NCBI GenBank assembly: GCA_026129905.1
Contig: JAHCHE010000019.1
Location: 111,947 to 175,946 of the forward strand
Reading direction: 5' to 3'
Source: Bryobacteraceae bacterium
GTDB taxonomy: Bacteria; Acidobacteriota; Terriglobia; Bryobacterales; Bryobacteraceae
Length of the DNA stretch: 64,000 nucleotides
The first letter of the stretch is position 1, and every line of letters starts with the position of its first letter. The notes under the pieces are model-generated. The model worked only from the letters and a program-made list of their open reading frames with translations, was not told the DNA's origin and ran no database searches. This document shows, one piece after another, positions 1 to 8,771 of this stretch. Position numbers and translations under genes: made by a program.

Positions 1-1
1 C

Positions 2-1039
2 GGACCGGACCGGACCACCTACTTTTACAGTCTCCCTTCCAACCGCATTGAACTCTGGTTCTTGCTCCAGTCGGAATGGTTCCGTCAGCCCGTCTATCGC
101 GAGTTCTATAAGGAGCGCGATGTCGTCCGTGAAGAGCGCCGCATGCGGGTCGAATCCAGCCCGCAAGGCAAGCTCCAGGAATTGCTCATGGCTACGGCGT
201 TCATTGCCAGCCCTTACCGCACATTGATCGGATGGGCCAGCGATATCGAGAACCTGCGGGCCGAAGACGCCGACCGTTTCCATCGCGCCTACTATGTGCC
301 CGCCAACATCACCATCGCCATTGCCGGCGACGTCGATCCGGCGCACGTCCGGCGGCTGGCCGACAAGTACTATGCCCGCATCCCTGCCGGTCCCCTGCCG
401 CCGCTCGTGATCACGGAGGAACCGCCGCAGGAAGGCGAGCGCCGCGTCACCGTCGAGTCCGTCAGCCAGCCCATTCTGATGATGGCCTACAAGCGGCCCG
501 ATCAGCGCCACGACGACGACCCGGTTCTCGACGTCGTGGCCAGCATTCTTTCCAGTGGCCGGACGGGCATGATGTACCGCGAGATGGTTCGCGACAAGCA
601 GATCGCCCTCGCCGCCGCCGCCATCGCCGCGTTTCCTTCGGCGAAATACCCCAGCCTCTTCCTCCTCTACAGCGTGCCCAACATGGGCCACTCGGTCGAA
701 GACAATGAGAAAGCGACCGAAGCGCTGCTCGAACAGCTTAAGCGGGAGAAAGTGGATGAGGAGACCCTCCAGCGGGTAAAGACGAAGATCCGCGCCGGCC
801 TCATCCGCCAGTTGGCGAACAATTCCGGCCTGGCGTCACAGCTTGCCTTCTATCACGTGAATTACGGAGATTGGCGAACACTTTTCACGGGCATTGAAGT
901 GATCGACAAGGTCACGGCCGACGACGTGCAAAGGGTCGCCAGAAAGTACTTCGACCAGAAAACGCGCACCGTTGCATACCTCGTGAAGCCGGGCGCCGCC
1001 GAAGCCCCGGCGAACAACGCGGGCGGGGAGGCAAAATGA
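2..1039 (+). CDS. M16 family zinc peptidase, C-terminal part (cut by window edge)
   Basis: The reading frame is open to the left edge of the window, so the gene starts upstream and its HXXEH zinc site is not visible. What remains is the second half of the N-terminal M16 domain and the C-terminal M16 domain. The segment YYVPANITIAIAGDVDP and the later RTGMMYREMVRDKQIA stretch are typical of the pitrilysin/processing-peptidase family. A TTG at 62 is only an internal codon. The stop overlaps the start of the next M16 gene by 4 bp (ATGA), so the two are translationally coupled. By family precedent this would be the active subunit of an M16B heterodimer acting in the cell envelope. That pairing is inferred from the neighbour, which lacks the zinc site. 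Confidence 0.88.
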   Translation, partial: GPDRTTYFYSLPSNRIELWFLLQSEWFRQPVYREFYKERDVVREERRMRVESSPQGKLQELLMATAFIASPYRTLIGWASDIENLRAEDADRFHRAYYVPANITIAIAGDVDPAHVRRLADKYYARIPAGPLPPLVITEEPPQEGERRVTVESVSQPILMMAYKRPDQRHDDDPVLDVVASILSSGRTGMMYREMVRDKQIALAAAAIAAFPSAKYPSLFLLYSVPNMGHSVEDNEKATEALLEQLKREKVDEETLQRVKTKIRAGLIRQLANNSGLASQLAFYHVNYGDWRTLFTGIEVIDKVTADDVQRVARKYFDQKTRTVAYLVKPGAAEAPANNAGGEAK

Positions 1040-3147
1040 TCGCGCGATCGCTGGCTGCGTTGCTGGCGGGCGGCCTGCTGTGGGCGCAGGCGCCGGCAAA
1101 AGTCCCCAGTCTTCCCGGCTACCAGGAGCTGAAATATCCTCCGCTGCCCCAGGTGAAGATACCGGAAATCGCCGTCTACACGCTCTCCAACGGCATGAAG
1201 CTCTACTTGTTGGAAAACCATGAGCTGCCGCTGGTCGGCGGATTCGCCCTCGTTCGCACGGGCAACCTGTTCGATCCGCCCGGCAAGATCGGACTCGCCG
1301 ACCTCACCGGCGAGGTGATGCGCACCGGCGGAACGCGCGACAAGCCCGGCGACGAGATCGACGTCCAACTGGAAAACATCGCCGCCTCCGTCGAGGCCGG
1401 CATCGGCGAAACCAGCGGTACCGTCTCGTTCAACTGTCTCCGCGAAAACGTCGACGAGGTCCTTCAGGTTTTCAAGGCCGTGTTGACCGAACCGGAGTTC
1501 CGCCAGGACAAGGTCGATCTCGCCAAAACACAGAGCCGCAGCATTATCGCCCGCCGCAACGACAACCCATCCGCCATCGCCTCGCGCGAGTTCTCTTCCA
1601 TCCTGTACGGCAGAGACACCCCGTACGGCTGGGACGTGGAGTACGAGCACGTCGATCGCATCGCGCGTGACGATATGGTCGCCTTTCACAAGCGGTACTT
1701 CTTCCCCGCCAACATCATGCTCGCCCTCCAAGGCGACTTCGCGGCCCCTGCGATGAAGGACAAGCTCGAGAAACTCTTCGCGGATTGGAACGTTCAGCAA
1801 CCGCCCGTTCCGGCCTTCCCGCCCGTTCAGGCCAAGCCCTCGCCCGGCGTCTTCCTGGCGACCAAGGAAGATGTGAACCAGACGTTCTTCCGCATCGGGC
1901 ACCTGGCCGGCGTTCTCAAAGACGAGGACTATCCTGCCCTCCAGGTTGTGGCCGACATCCTGGGCGGCGGCTTCTCCAGCCGCCTTTTCCGAAAAGTGCG
2001 GACCGAGCTTGGCTACGCCTACAGCGTCGGCGCGAACTGGGGCGCCAACTATAACCACCCCGGCGCGTTCTCCATCTCCGGCAGTACAAAGTCGGAATCC
2101 ACCACGGCGACCATCGAAACGATTCTCGGTGAAGTGGAACGCATTCGAACGGGCGAAGTGACCGACGAGGAACTGAAAACAGCTAAGGAAAAGGTGCTCA
2201 ACAGCTTCGTCTTCAACTTCGATCAACCCGGCAAGACACTGAACCGCCTGGTGATCTACGAGTACCACGGCTACCCGAAAGATTTCATCTTCCAGTACCA
2301 GAAGGCGGTGGAGTCCGTCACCAAAGCCGAGATTCTCGAGGCCGCGAAAAAGCGTCTCAATCCGGACCAACTCTCGATCGTTGCGGTCGGAAAGCCTTCG
2401 GAATTCGGTCGCGAATTGTCGGAATTGAATCTTCCGATAAAGCCGATCGACCTGACCATTCCCGAGCCGAAGCGCGAGGCTTCCAAAGCCGACTCCGCGA
2501 GTTTGGCCAAGGGAAAGGAGCTTCTTCAGCGCGCGCAACAAGCGGTCGGCGGCGCCGGCAAACTCGAAGCCGTCAACGACTTCACCATGTCCGCCAACGT
2601 CCATGTCACGATGCCGCAAGGCGCCATGAACGTCACGCAGCTCAATCGGTGGCTCAAACCTTCCCACGTCCGCCAGGAGCAGGAACTGCCGTTCGGCAAA
2701 ATGTCCAGCTACTTCGACGGCAAAACCGGCTGGCTCTCGACGCCGCAGGGAACTCAGCCCATGCCCGACATCGTCGCCCGGCAAGTGCGTGGCGCCGTCC
2801 TGCGTTCCCTCCCGTTGCTACTCCTCAGCGACCGCTTGCCCGGCCGGAGCGTGAACCTCGCGGAAGACGGACTTGTTGAGATAACCGACGCCTCGGGCGA
2901 AAGCGTCCAGTTGAAAGTGAACCCCGAAACCGGCCTGCCGGAAAGCGTCACCTATCAATCGCTGCAAATGACCGGCCAGCCCGCCACGCTGGTGGACGCC
3001 TTCGACGACTGGCAGGAGTTCGACGGTATCCGCCAGCCCCGCAAAGTCGCCATCACCCGCGACGGCCAGCCCTATGCGCAGGTGGAAGTCAAGGAAATCC
3101 GGTTCAACTCCGGACTCACCGTCGAGGAGCTTAGCAAACAGCCATGA
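1036..3147 (+). CDS. Catalytically inactive M16 peptidase subunit fused to a LolA-like domain
   Basis: This 703-residue protein has a short signal peptide (MIARSLAALLAGGLLWAQA) and two M16 domains to about residue 470. Where active members have HXXEH, the aligned position reads GLADLTGEVMRTGGT, so the zinc ligands are absent. The PDRT/SRLFRKVRTELGYAYSV region of the C-terminal M16 domain is well kept. After about residue 485 comes a roughly 215-residue extension (AKGKELLQRAQQAVGG onward) that looks like the beta-rich LolA/outer-membrane lipoprotein-sorting fold. The gene overlaps the M16 gene before it and the LolA-like gene after it by 4 bp each. Likely role: non-catalytic partner of the upstream peptidase, exported, with a lipid- or peptide-binding tail. 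The tail assignment is by pattern only. Confidence 0.85.
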   Translation: MIARSLAALLAGGLLWAQAPAKVPSLPGYQELKYPPLPQVKIPEIAVYTLSNGMKLYLLENHELPLVGGFALVRTGNLFDPPGKIGLADLTGEVMRTGGTRDKPGDEIDVQLENIAASVEAGIGETSGTVSFNCLRENVDEVLQVFKAVLTEPEFRQDKVDLAKTQSRSIIARRNDNPSAIASREFSSILYGRDTPYGWDVEYEHVDRIARDDMVAFHKRYFFPANIMLALQGDFAAPAMKDKLEKLFADWNVQQPPVPAFPPVQAKPSPGVFLATKEDVNQTFFRIGHLAGVLKDEDYPALQVVADILGGGFSSRLFRKVRTELGYAYSVGANWGANYNHPGAFSISGSTKSESTTATIETILGEVERIRTGEVTDEELKTAKEKVLNSFVFNFDQPGKTLNRLVIYEYHGYPKDFIFQYQKAVESVTKAEILEAAKKRLNPDQLSIVAVGKPSEFGRELSELNLPIKPIDLTIPEPKREASKADSASLAKGKELLQRAQQAVGGAGKLEAVNDFTMSANVHVTMPQGAMNVTQLNRWLKPSHVRQEQELPFGKMSSYFDGKTGWLSTPQGTQPMPDIVARQVRGAVLRSLPLLLLSDRLPGRSVNLAEDGLVEITDASGESVQLKVNPETGLPESVTYQSLQMTGQPATLVDAFDDWQEFDGIRQPRKVAITRDGQPYAQVEVKEIRFNSGLTVEELSKQP

Positions 3148-3971
3148 GGCGTCTTCCTTCCCGGCGCCTGCTCGTCCGCGCCGCGCCCGCCGTGATTCTA
3201 CTCCTCCTTTCCGGCCGCGCCTTCGCGCAGCCGATTCAGGAGAAAGGCAAGCATCTGATCGACGAGGCCGTCGAAGCGCTCGGCGGCGCCGGCTTCCTCT
3301 CGCTTAAGAATTACGTCGAAAAAGGACGCGCTTATTCCTTTTTTCGCGAGCGATTGTCCGGACTTTCCAAGGCGACGTTCTATTTCCGGTACCTGACTGC
3401 CCCGGCGCCGCCCAATATCGACGAACTATACGTCCGTGAGCGCCAGGCGTTCGGAAACGAGGAAGCGTGGGCCATCCTGTTCGACGAGAAGGATGGGTGG
3501 GAAATCACCTTCCGCGGCGCCAGGCCGCTCAAGACGGACCTGGTGGATCGCCACCGCGAGAGCACGCAGCGCAACATCTTCTACATCCTCCTGCGCCGCC
3601 TCGGCGAGGAAGGTCTCATTTTCGAGTACCGCGGCGCCGAAGTCGTGGACAACCGGCCAACGGAGAAAATCGGCATCACCGACGCGAAAAACCGCGTAAT
3701 TACGGTCTTCTTCAGTACCTCGACGAAGCTGCCATTCCGGCAGGAGTTCGACCGGCGAGACGAATACCGGATCCCGCACCGCGAGACCACCGTCTTCGAC
3801 AAGTACCGCGATGTCGGCGGCGGCGTGATGCTGCCGTTCGTCACCCAGCGCTACCGCGACGGCGAGCGTATTTACGCCATGTTCGCTGAATCCGTCCTCA
3901 TTAACCAGGATCTGACCGACGAGAAGTTCACCCTCCCGGGCAGGGTTAAGATGCTCGAGCGCCAGAAGTAG
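3144..3971 (+). CDS. Secreted LolA-like protein
   Basis: This is a 275-residue protein with a clear signal peptide (hydrophobic run AAPAVILLLLSGRAFAQ, cleavage after AFA). The mature part begins with KGKHLIDEAVEALGG, which parallels KGKELLQRAQQAVGG at the start of the C-terminal extension of the preceding M16-like protein. This suggests that the free protein and the fused domain are paralogous LolA-like modules. The ATG overlaps the upstream stop (ATGA), so it belongs to the same operon. Its last 26 bp overlap the convergent transporter gene on the minus strand. The function is not known; a periplasmic carrier or binding role is plausible. Confidence 0.78.
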   Translation: MRRLPSRRLLVRAAPAVILLLLSGRAFAQPIQEKGKHLIDEAVEALGGAGFLSLKNYVEKGRAYSFFRERLSGLSKATFYFRYLTAPAPPNIDELYVRERQAFGNEEAWAILFDEKDGWEITFRGARPLKTDLVDRHRESTQRNIFYILLRRLGEEGLIFEYRGAEVVDNRPTEKIGITDAKNRVITVFFSTSTKLPFRQEFDRRDEYRIPHRETTVFDKYRDVGGGVMLPFVTQRYRDGERIYAMFAESVLINQDLTDEKFTLPGRVKMLERQK

Positions 3972-4848
3972 TCCGCGCTCCCGTCCCGCCCCTGGGCCGC
4001 CGCGCGCGCCGAAGCATGCTCCCCGCCGTCCCCGCCAGGATGAGACTCCCGCCCGCCAGCGCCAGCGCCCCCGGACGTTCCCCGTGAACCATCCACGACC
4101 AGACCGGGTTAAGGGCCGGTTCCGCCAGCAGCAACAGAGACGCCTCCAGCGCCGGCAGCGCCCGGAGCCCTCGGGTTAGGCAGACGTAGGCAAGCCCGAC
4201 CTGAAAGGCGCCCATGTACACGATCAGCGCCCAATCCATCGCCCGCGCGCCTTCCGCCGGCAGCGCGAACGGCAAGGCGATCGAGAACGCCAGCAGGTTC
4301 CCCGCCGCCACCGGCGCCAGCCCCGACCCCGATGCGGTGTCCCGCCCGGAAACCCACCGCAGACCCGCGATGGTGAGCGCCCATGCCAGGCCGGCGAACG
4401 CGCCGATAATGTTGCCGCTTACCGGGTCCGGCGCGGTGCGCAGCGGCACCTGCCGCCCCAGGAAGAACAGCGCCATGCCCGCGGTAAGAACCGCGACCAG
4501 CGCAAGGTCCGACCGGCGGATACGCTCTCGTAGCAGCCACGGCCCGAGCAGCAACAGGTAGAGCGGAGCCGAGCCTTGCAGGAAAATCGCGTTCGCCGAC
4601 GTCGTCAGCTTGTTGGCGAGCACAAACAGAATCAGCGTTGCCCCGTACGCCAGGCCGACAAGCAGGGTGCGCGCCGACCAGTTCCGCCTCGCTCCCGGCA
4701 GCAGCAGGATGAACAGGGCCGCAACGGCGGAACGAAAACAGGCTACCTGCCAGCCGCTGAGCGCGGCCGCCTTGATCGCCGCGCCTCCGGTGGAGAACAG
4801 CAGCGCGGCAGCCAGGATCGCCGCCCGGCCCGCCGTCTCGGAGGACAT
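3946..4848 (-). CDS. EamA/DMT-family membrane transporter
   Basis: This 300-residue protein has about ten hydrophobic segments in two homologous halves, the layout of the drug/metabolite transporter superfamily. Typical EamA features include the N-terminal LLFSTGGAAIKAAALSGWQ, the mid-protein PLYLLLLGPWLLRERIRRSDL and the C-terminal EASLLLLAEPALNPVWSW with the following HGERP. The substrate cannot be read from the sequence; members export amino acids, nucleosides or other metabolites. The C-terminus overlaps the convergent LolA-like gene by 26 bp. The 87 bp upstream of its start are shared with the divergent lectin gene. Confidence 0.88.
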   Translation of the reverse strand: MSSETAGRAAILAAALLFSTGGAAIKAAALSGWQVACFRSAVAALFILLLPGARRNWSARTLLVGLAYGATLILFVLANKLTTSANAIFLQGSAPLYLLLLGPWLLRERIRRSDLALVAVLTAGMALFFLGRQVPLRTAPDPVSGNIIGAFAGLAWALTIAGLRWVSGRDTASGSGLAPVAAGNLLAFSIALPFALPAEGARAMDWALIVYMGAFQVGLAYVCLTRGLRALPALEASLLLLAEPALNPVWSWMVHGERPGALALAGGSLILAGTAGSMLRRARRPRGGTGARTTSGARAS

Positions 4849-4935
4849 CCTCGCTAGCGTATACTCCGCGCCGGCCGTGCTTCAACCGCGCTGTCCCCGG
4901 CGAAGGGAGTGAGACAATACAGCAAGGGGGATTCC

Positions 4936-5943
4936 ATGCATTGTCAGGCAACCGTTAGCGTCGGCCGGCTGATCCTCGCGGCCGCCCTCGTGCTTGGAGG
5001 CTCCGCGCCGGCGCTCTGTCAGGGCGGCTTCGACGGCGCCGCCACCTACGAGATCGCCAACCGGAATTCGAACAAGGTGCTGGACCTCGACCGCAACGAC
5101 CGCACCACCCTCATCCAGTTCGAATCGCGGGGGACCGATAACCAGCGCTGGCAAGTCCGCGACGCCGGCGGCGGATTCTTCTATCTCATCAACCTGATGA
5201 ACGGCCAGGCGCTCGAAGCCACCGGGCCGCGCGAAGTGCGCGGTATGCCGTTCCGCCGCGCCGAGACGCAACAGTGGCGTTTTCAGGAGGGGCCGCAGTC
5301 CACCGCCTTCATTGTCAACCGAAACGGCGCCGTATTGGATGTGACGCAGGGCAGCCGCGACAACGGAGCCCGATTGGGATTGTACTCGCTCAATAACAGC
5401 GGCGCGCAACAGTTTCAGTTCCGCCGCGTCGGCTCAAACGCCGGCGGCGGCTGGCCATCCACAGGCGCCGTTCCGCCCTCCGCCGGAGCCGGCGTATCCG
5501 CCAACCCCATCTACGAGATCGTCAACCGCGGCTCCAACAAATTGGTGGACCTGGACCGCAACGACGGCGCGACGGTTATCCAGTACGATGCTACCGGCGC
5601 CGACAACCAGCGCTGGGAATTACGGGACGCCGGCAACGGCTGGTCCTACATCGTTAACCGCATGAACGGACACGCCCTCGACGCCACCGGCTCGCGCGAT
5701 CATTCCGCCCTTCGCGCCACCCCGCTCCGCCGCGCGGAAAGCCAGCAATGGCGCACCGAGCCCGGACCCGACGGTTCCCTGGTAATCGTCAACCGCAATG
5801 GGGCGGTCCTGGACGTCTCCGAGGGGAGCCGGAACAACGGCGCCCGCCTCCAAATGTTCTCCCGCAACAACACGCCGGCCCAGCGCTTTGAATTGCGTCG
5901 CGTGGACGCTGTCCGCGACCGCCGCTCCGGCCGCGGCCGCTAA
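4936..5943 (+). CDS. Secreted protein with two ricin-type (RICIN) lectin domains
   Basis: The ATG at 4936 is chosen because AAGGGGG lies 5 nt upstream at 4924-4930; an upstream GTG in the same frame has no such site. A signal peptide (LILAAALVLGGSAPALCQ) precedes two copies of a roughly 140-residue beta-trefoil domain. Each copy opens with YEI(A/V)NR.SNK and carries QxW-type repeats (NQRWQVRD, QQWRFQEG; NQRWELRD, QQWRTEPG). The two domains are joined by a Pro/Gly/Ala-rich linker. Such domains bind galactose-type or other sugars. No catalytic domain is attached, so this is a stand-alone exported lectin; the ligand is unknown. Confidence 0.88.
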   Translation: MHCQATVSVGRLILAAALVLGGSAPALCQGGFDGAATYEIANRNSNKVLDLDRNDRTTLIQFESRGTDNQRWQVRDAGGGFFYLINLMNGQALEATGPREVRGMPFRRAETQQWRFQEGPQSTAFIVNRNGAVLDVTQGSRDNGARLGLYSLNNSGAQQFQFRRVGSNAGGGWPSTGAVPPSAGAGVSANPIYEIVNRGSNKLVDLDRNDGATVIQYDATGADNQRWELRDAGNGWSYIVNRMNGHALDATGSRDHSALRATPLRRAESQQWRTEPGPDGSLVIVNRNGAVLDVSEGSRNNGARLQMFSRNNTPAQRFELRRVDAVRDRRSGRGR

Positions 5944-5949
5944 TGAGGT

Positions 5950-5993
5950 GGGGCGAGCGTCCACGCTTGCAAGCCGGCTTTCATGCCGGCTTG
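5950..5993 (+). repeat. REP-like double hairpin directly after the lectin gene
   Basis: It begins GGGGC and contains two adjacent hairpins. The first is GCGAGCGT-CC-ACGCTTGC (7 of 8 pairs) and the second is CAAGCCGGC-TTTCAT-GCCGGCTTG (9 perfect pairs). The GGGGC-hairpin-hairpin layout is the same as in the elements at 9570-9626 and 63188-63232, although the stem sequences differ. There is no T-run, so it is not a classic intrinsic terminator, though it could protect the mRNA 3' end. Confidence 0.55.
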
Positions 5994-6074
5994 TCCGCAA
6001 CGTTTGCCAACTCCCCTCACGGCTGTCACACGAAGGGGGATTCCCCCGTCCTTGGTGTAGAGGGGAAAAACAGC

Positions 6075-6542
6075 ATGAAACCACGTATCGATGCAACGAA
6101 CTACTTGACGTCCGGCTTCGCGCAAGCGATGCTCCGCCTCCAGCGAGAGGTGGATTCCAGCGGCGTGGAGCCTTCGCTGCTTGAACTTATGAAGATCCGG
6201 GCGTCCCAGATCAACGGCTGCGCGTACTGTATCGACATGCACACCAAGGACGCGCGCCTCCGGGGCGAGACCGAGCAGCGGATCTATGCGCTGAACGCCT
6301 GGCGGGAAACGCCGTTCTTCAACGATCGCGAACGCGCCGCTCTCGAATGGACCGAAGCCGTCACGCGGCTGGACGACGGGCACGTGCCCGACGAGCTCTA
6401 CGAACGCGTGCGGCGCGTCTTCACGGAATCGGAACTGGTAGCGCTCACCTTCGCCCTGGTTACGATCAACGGGTGGAACCGGCTGTCGATCTCGTTCCGA
6501 GTTCCGGCGGGAACCTACCAGCCGCAAGCGGTCCACGCCTAA
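6075..6542 (+). CDS. Carboxymuconolactone decarboxylase/AhpD-like protein
   Basis: The start at 6075 is set by AGGGG at 6061-6065 and by homology: residues before it are atypical. The 155-residue protein has the AhpD core, with E37 in LLELMKIR and the redox motif C49-A-Y-C52 followed by H56. This is the CxxC...H signature of the alkylhydroperoxidase-like family. The size and the ending (NGWNRLSISFRVPAG) match small stand-alone members. Likely role: a peroxide-linked thiol oxidoreductase in the cytoplasm. The DJ-1/PfpI gene follows 67 bp downstream, which would fit a stress-related pair, but a shared transcript is not shown. Confidence 0.88.
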   Translation: MKPRIDATNYLTSGFAQAMLRLQREVDSSGVEPSLLELMKIRASQINGCAYCIDMHTKDARLRGETEQRIYALNAWRETPFFNDRERAALEWTEAVTRLDDGHVPDELYERVRRVFTESELVALTFALVTINGWNRLSISFRVPAGTYQPQAVHA

Positions 6543-6609
6543 CCTGCCGGCCGGCGCGGGCGAGCCGCCGTCCAGGGCCCATGACGCGCTCCACTAGAAT
6601 GGAGAGAAT

Positions 6610-7134
6610 ATGGAACTCAAGGGAAAGCGGATCGCGCTGCTGGTCGACATTCTTTACCAGGAACTGGAGGTCTGGTACCCCTACTACCGGCTGAAAGAGG
6701 CGGGCGCCGACGTGGTGCTCGCCGGTCCGGAGGCGGGGCGAACCTACGAAAGCAAGGTCGGGTATCCGGCCAAGGCGGACGTATCGTTCACCGACCTGAA
6801 AGCCGCCGAATTCGACGGCGTCGTCGTGCCCGGCGGCTACGCTCCGGACCACATCCGCCGCCACGCCGCCGCGGTGAAGTTTGTCGGCGACATGGACGCG
6901 CAGGGCAAGCTGGTGGCGGCGATCTGCCATGCCGGATGGGTGCTCTGCTCGGCCGGAGGCATGCTAAAGGACCGGCGCGCCACCTCGTTCTTCGCGATCA
7001 AGGACGACCTGATCAACGCGGGCGCCAAGTGGGAGGACGCCGAAGTCGTGGTAGACGGTAATCTCGTCACCTCGCGCAAGCCGGACGATCTCCCCGCTTT
7101 CTGCCGCGCCTCGATCCAGGTACTCGCCAGGTGA
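6610..7134 (+). CDS. DJ-1/PfpI family protein
   Basis: This 174-residue protein has the family nucleophile-elbow motif AAICHAGWVL (C106, H107) and the acidic residue E18 in the N-terminal YQELE. This matches the PfpI/YhbO subgroup, described as cysteine peptidases or protein/nucleotide deglycases. The length is normal. GGAGAG at 6601-6606 precedes the ATG, and a TAGAAT (6595-6600) overlaps the same short leader. The TGA overlaps the GTG start of the PQQ dehydrogenase (GTGA). Cytoplasmic; no signal peptide. Confidence 0.88.
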   Translation: MELKGKRIALLVDILYQELEVWYPYYRLKEAGADVVLAGPEAGRTYESKVGYPAKADVSFTDLKAAEFDGVVVPGGYAPDHIRRHAAAVKFVGDMDAQGKLVAAICHAGWVLCSAGGMLKDRRATSFFAIKDDLINAGAKWEDAEVVVDGNLVTSRKPDDLPAFCRASIQVLAR

Positions 7135-8768
7135 AAGCCCTCATCTTCGTGCTCGCCGCCGCGCCGGCGCTGGCAGCCTCCGACGGCGCGACGGGCAACG
7201 ACTGGCCGCAGTACGGGGGACAGTCCAGCGCCTGGCGATACAGCGCCCTCGACCAGGTCAACCGGACGAATGTGAAAAAGCTCCAGCCCGTCTGGGTGTT
7301 CCAGACCGGCGATAACGTCGGCGGCCTCCAGGCGACGCCGATCGCGCTGGACGGCGTTATTTATCTCTCGACCGCCCACAACTGGGTCTTCGCCATCGAC
7401 GCGGTAACCGGAAGGGAAATCTGGCAGTACCGCTACCCCATGGCGGAAAGCCTGACCATCATCTATGGTCCGGGGAACCGAGGCGTGGCGGTGGCGGAGG
7501 ACCGGGTATTCATGGGCACGCTCGACAACAGCGTGGTGGCGCTCGACCGCAAGACCGGACGCGAACTTTGGCGCGTGAACGTCGAAGACTCGAAACAGTG
7601 CGGCTGCAACATCACCGGCGCGCCGCTGGTGGTGAAGAACAAAGTGATCGTGGGCGTTACGGCGGGCGACTCGGCGCACCGTGGATATCTTACGGCTTTC
7701 GACGCCGCCACGGGACGCCTGGCGTGGCGTTTTTGGACCATCCCCGGCCCGGGCGAGCCGGGGCACGAGACGTGGGCCGGCGACAGTTGGAAATACGGCG
7801 GCGGGTCCACCTGGATGACCGGCTCCTACGATCCCGAGCTGAACCTCGTCTACTGGCCGGTGGGGAATCCCGCCGCGGATTTCTACGGCGGAACCCGCAA
7901 GGGCGACAATCTCTACACCGATTCCATCATCGCGCTGGACGCCGACACGGGAAAGCTCAAGTGGTACCACCAGCAAATCCCGCATGACGTGTGGGACTTC
8001 GACAGCGCCTACGAATCCGTGCTGCTCGACCTGGACTGGGAAGGGCGGCCGCGAAAACTGCTGGTCAACGTGAACAAGAGCGGCTTCGTCTTTGTGCTGG
8101 ATCGAACGAACGGAGAGTTCGTCTCCGCGTGGTCCGTCGCCAGGCATTTCAACTGGGTCAAGGGAATCGACCGCAACGGCGAGCTGATCGGCCGGAACGA
8201 ACCGGAACTGGGGAAGACCAAGGTGCTGTGCCCGAGCATCGGCGGCGGTCGAAGCTGGAACCACGGCGCGTATTCACCCAGGACGGGCTGGTTCTACACG
8301 GTCGGCTTGGAGTGGTGCCAGGAAGTAACGGCGCAACAGGAGGAGCCGCGTGAAGGCGATGCGTACTTCGGCGGGACGTTCAAACTCGTCCACCCGGAAG
8401 GCGAAGAAGCCCACAGCCACCTGGACGCATACGATCCGGTGACGGGCCGGAAGCACTGGACCTACCGGGCGAAGTACATGCTGTTGGCCTCGGTGCTGGC
8501 CACCGCCGGGGACCTCATCTTTACAGGCGATCCGGAGGGCTATTTCTTCGCGCTCGATGCGAAGACGGGCGACAAGCTATGGAGCTTCCAGACGGGCAAC
8601 GGCCACCGCGGCTCGGCAGTGACGTACCAGGTGAACGGACGCCAGTACATCGCGACGCCGACGGGTTGGGGATCGGCGGTCGCGGCGCTGTTGAGCCAGC
8701 TCTGGCCGGAGGCCGAGAACTTTCGCAGCGGGTCCGCGCTGTTCGTGTTCGCGCTGCCGGAGGAGTAG
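7131..8768 (+). CDS. PQQ-dependent alcohol dehydrogenase-type quinoprotein
   Basis: This 545-residue exported protein starts at a GTG that overlaps the preceding stop and has a signal peptide (LIFVLAAAPALAA). The beta-propeller blades carry tryptophan-docking motifs such as ALDRKTGRELWR, ALDADTGKLKWY and ALDAKTGDKLWS. The GNPAADFYGG/RKGDNLYTDS segment and PHDVWDFDSAYE carry the Asn and Asp expected for Ca2+ (or lanthanide) and catalysis. The region NVNKSGFVFVLDRTNGEF is characteristic of the methanol/ethanol dehydrogenase family. No cytochrome domain is fused; the haem protein is encoded 3 bp downstream and is the likely electron acceptor. The substrate is unknown. Confidence 0.92.
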   Translation: MKALIFVLAAAPALAASDGATGNDWPQYGGQSSAWRYSALDQVNRTNVKKLQPVWVFQTGDNVGGLQATPIALDGVIYLSTAHNWVFAIDAVTGREIWQYRYPMAESLTIIYGPGNRGVAVAEDRVFMGTLDNSVVALDRKTGRELWRVNVEDSKQCGCNITGAPLVVKNKVIVGVTAGDSAHRGYLTAFDAATGRLAWRFWTIPGPGEPGHETWAGDSWKYGGGSTWMTGSYDPELNLVYWPVGNPAADFYGGTRKGDNLYTDSIIALDADTGKLKWYHQQIPHDVWDFDSAYESVLLDLDWEGRPRKLLVNVNKSGFVFVLDRTNGEFVSAWSVARHFNWVKGIDRNGELIGRNEPELGKTKVLCPSIGGGRSWNHGAYSPRTGWFYTVGLEWCQEVTAQQEEPREGDAYFGGTFKLVHPEGEEAHSHLDAYDPVTGRKHWTYRAKYMLLASVLATAGDLIFTGDPEGYFFALDAKTGDKLWSFQTGNGHRGSAVTYQVNGRQYIATPTGWGSAVAALLSQLWPEAENFRSGSALFVFALPEE

Positions 8769-8771
8769 GCG

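Noticed and set aside
862..2784. 640-codon open frame antisense to the second M16 gene
   Set aside because: It is a shadow of a GC-rich codon pattern: no ribosome site, no family motifs, and the plus-strand frame has clear M16 features.
5950..5993. Intrinsic terminator of the lectin gene
   Set aside because: The stems are strong but no T-run follows; it fits the REP-like plan better.
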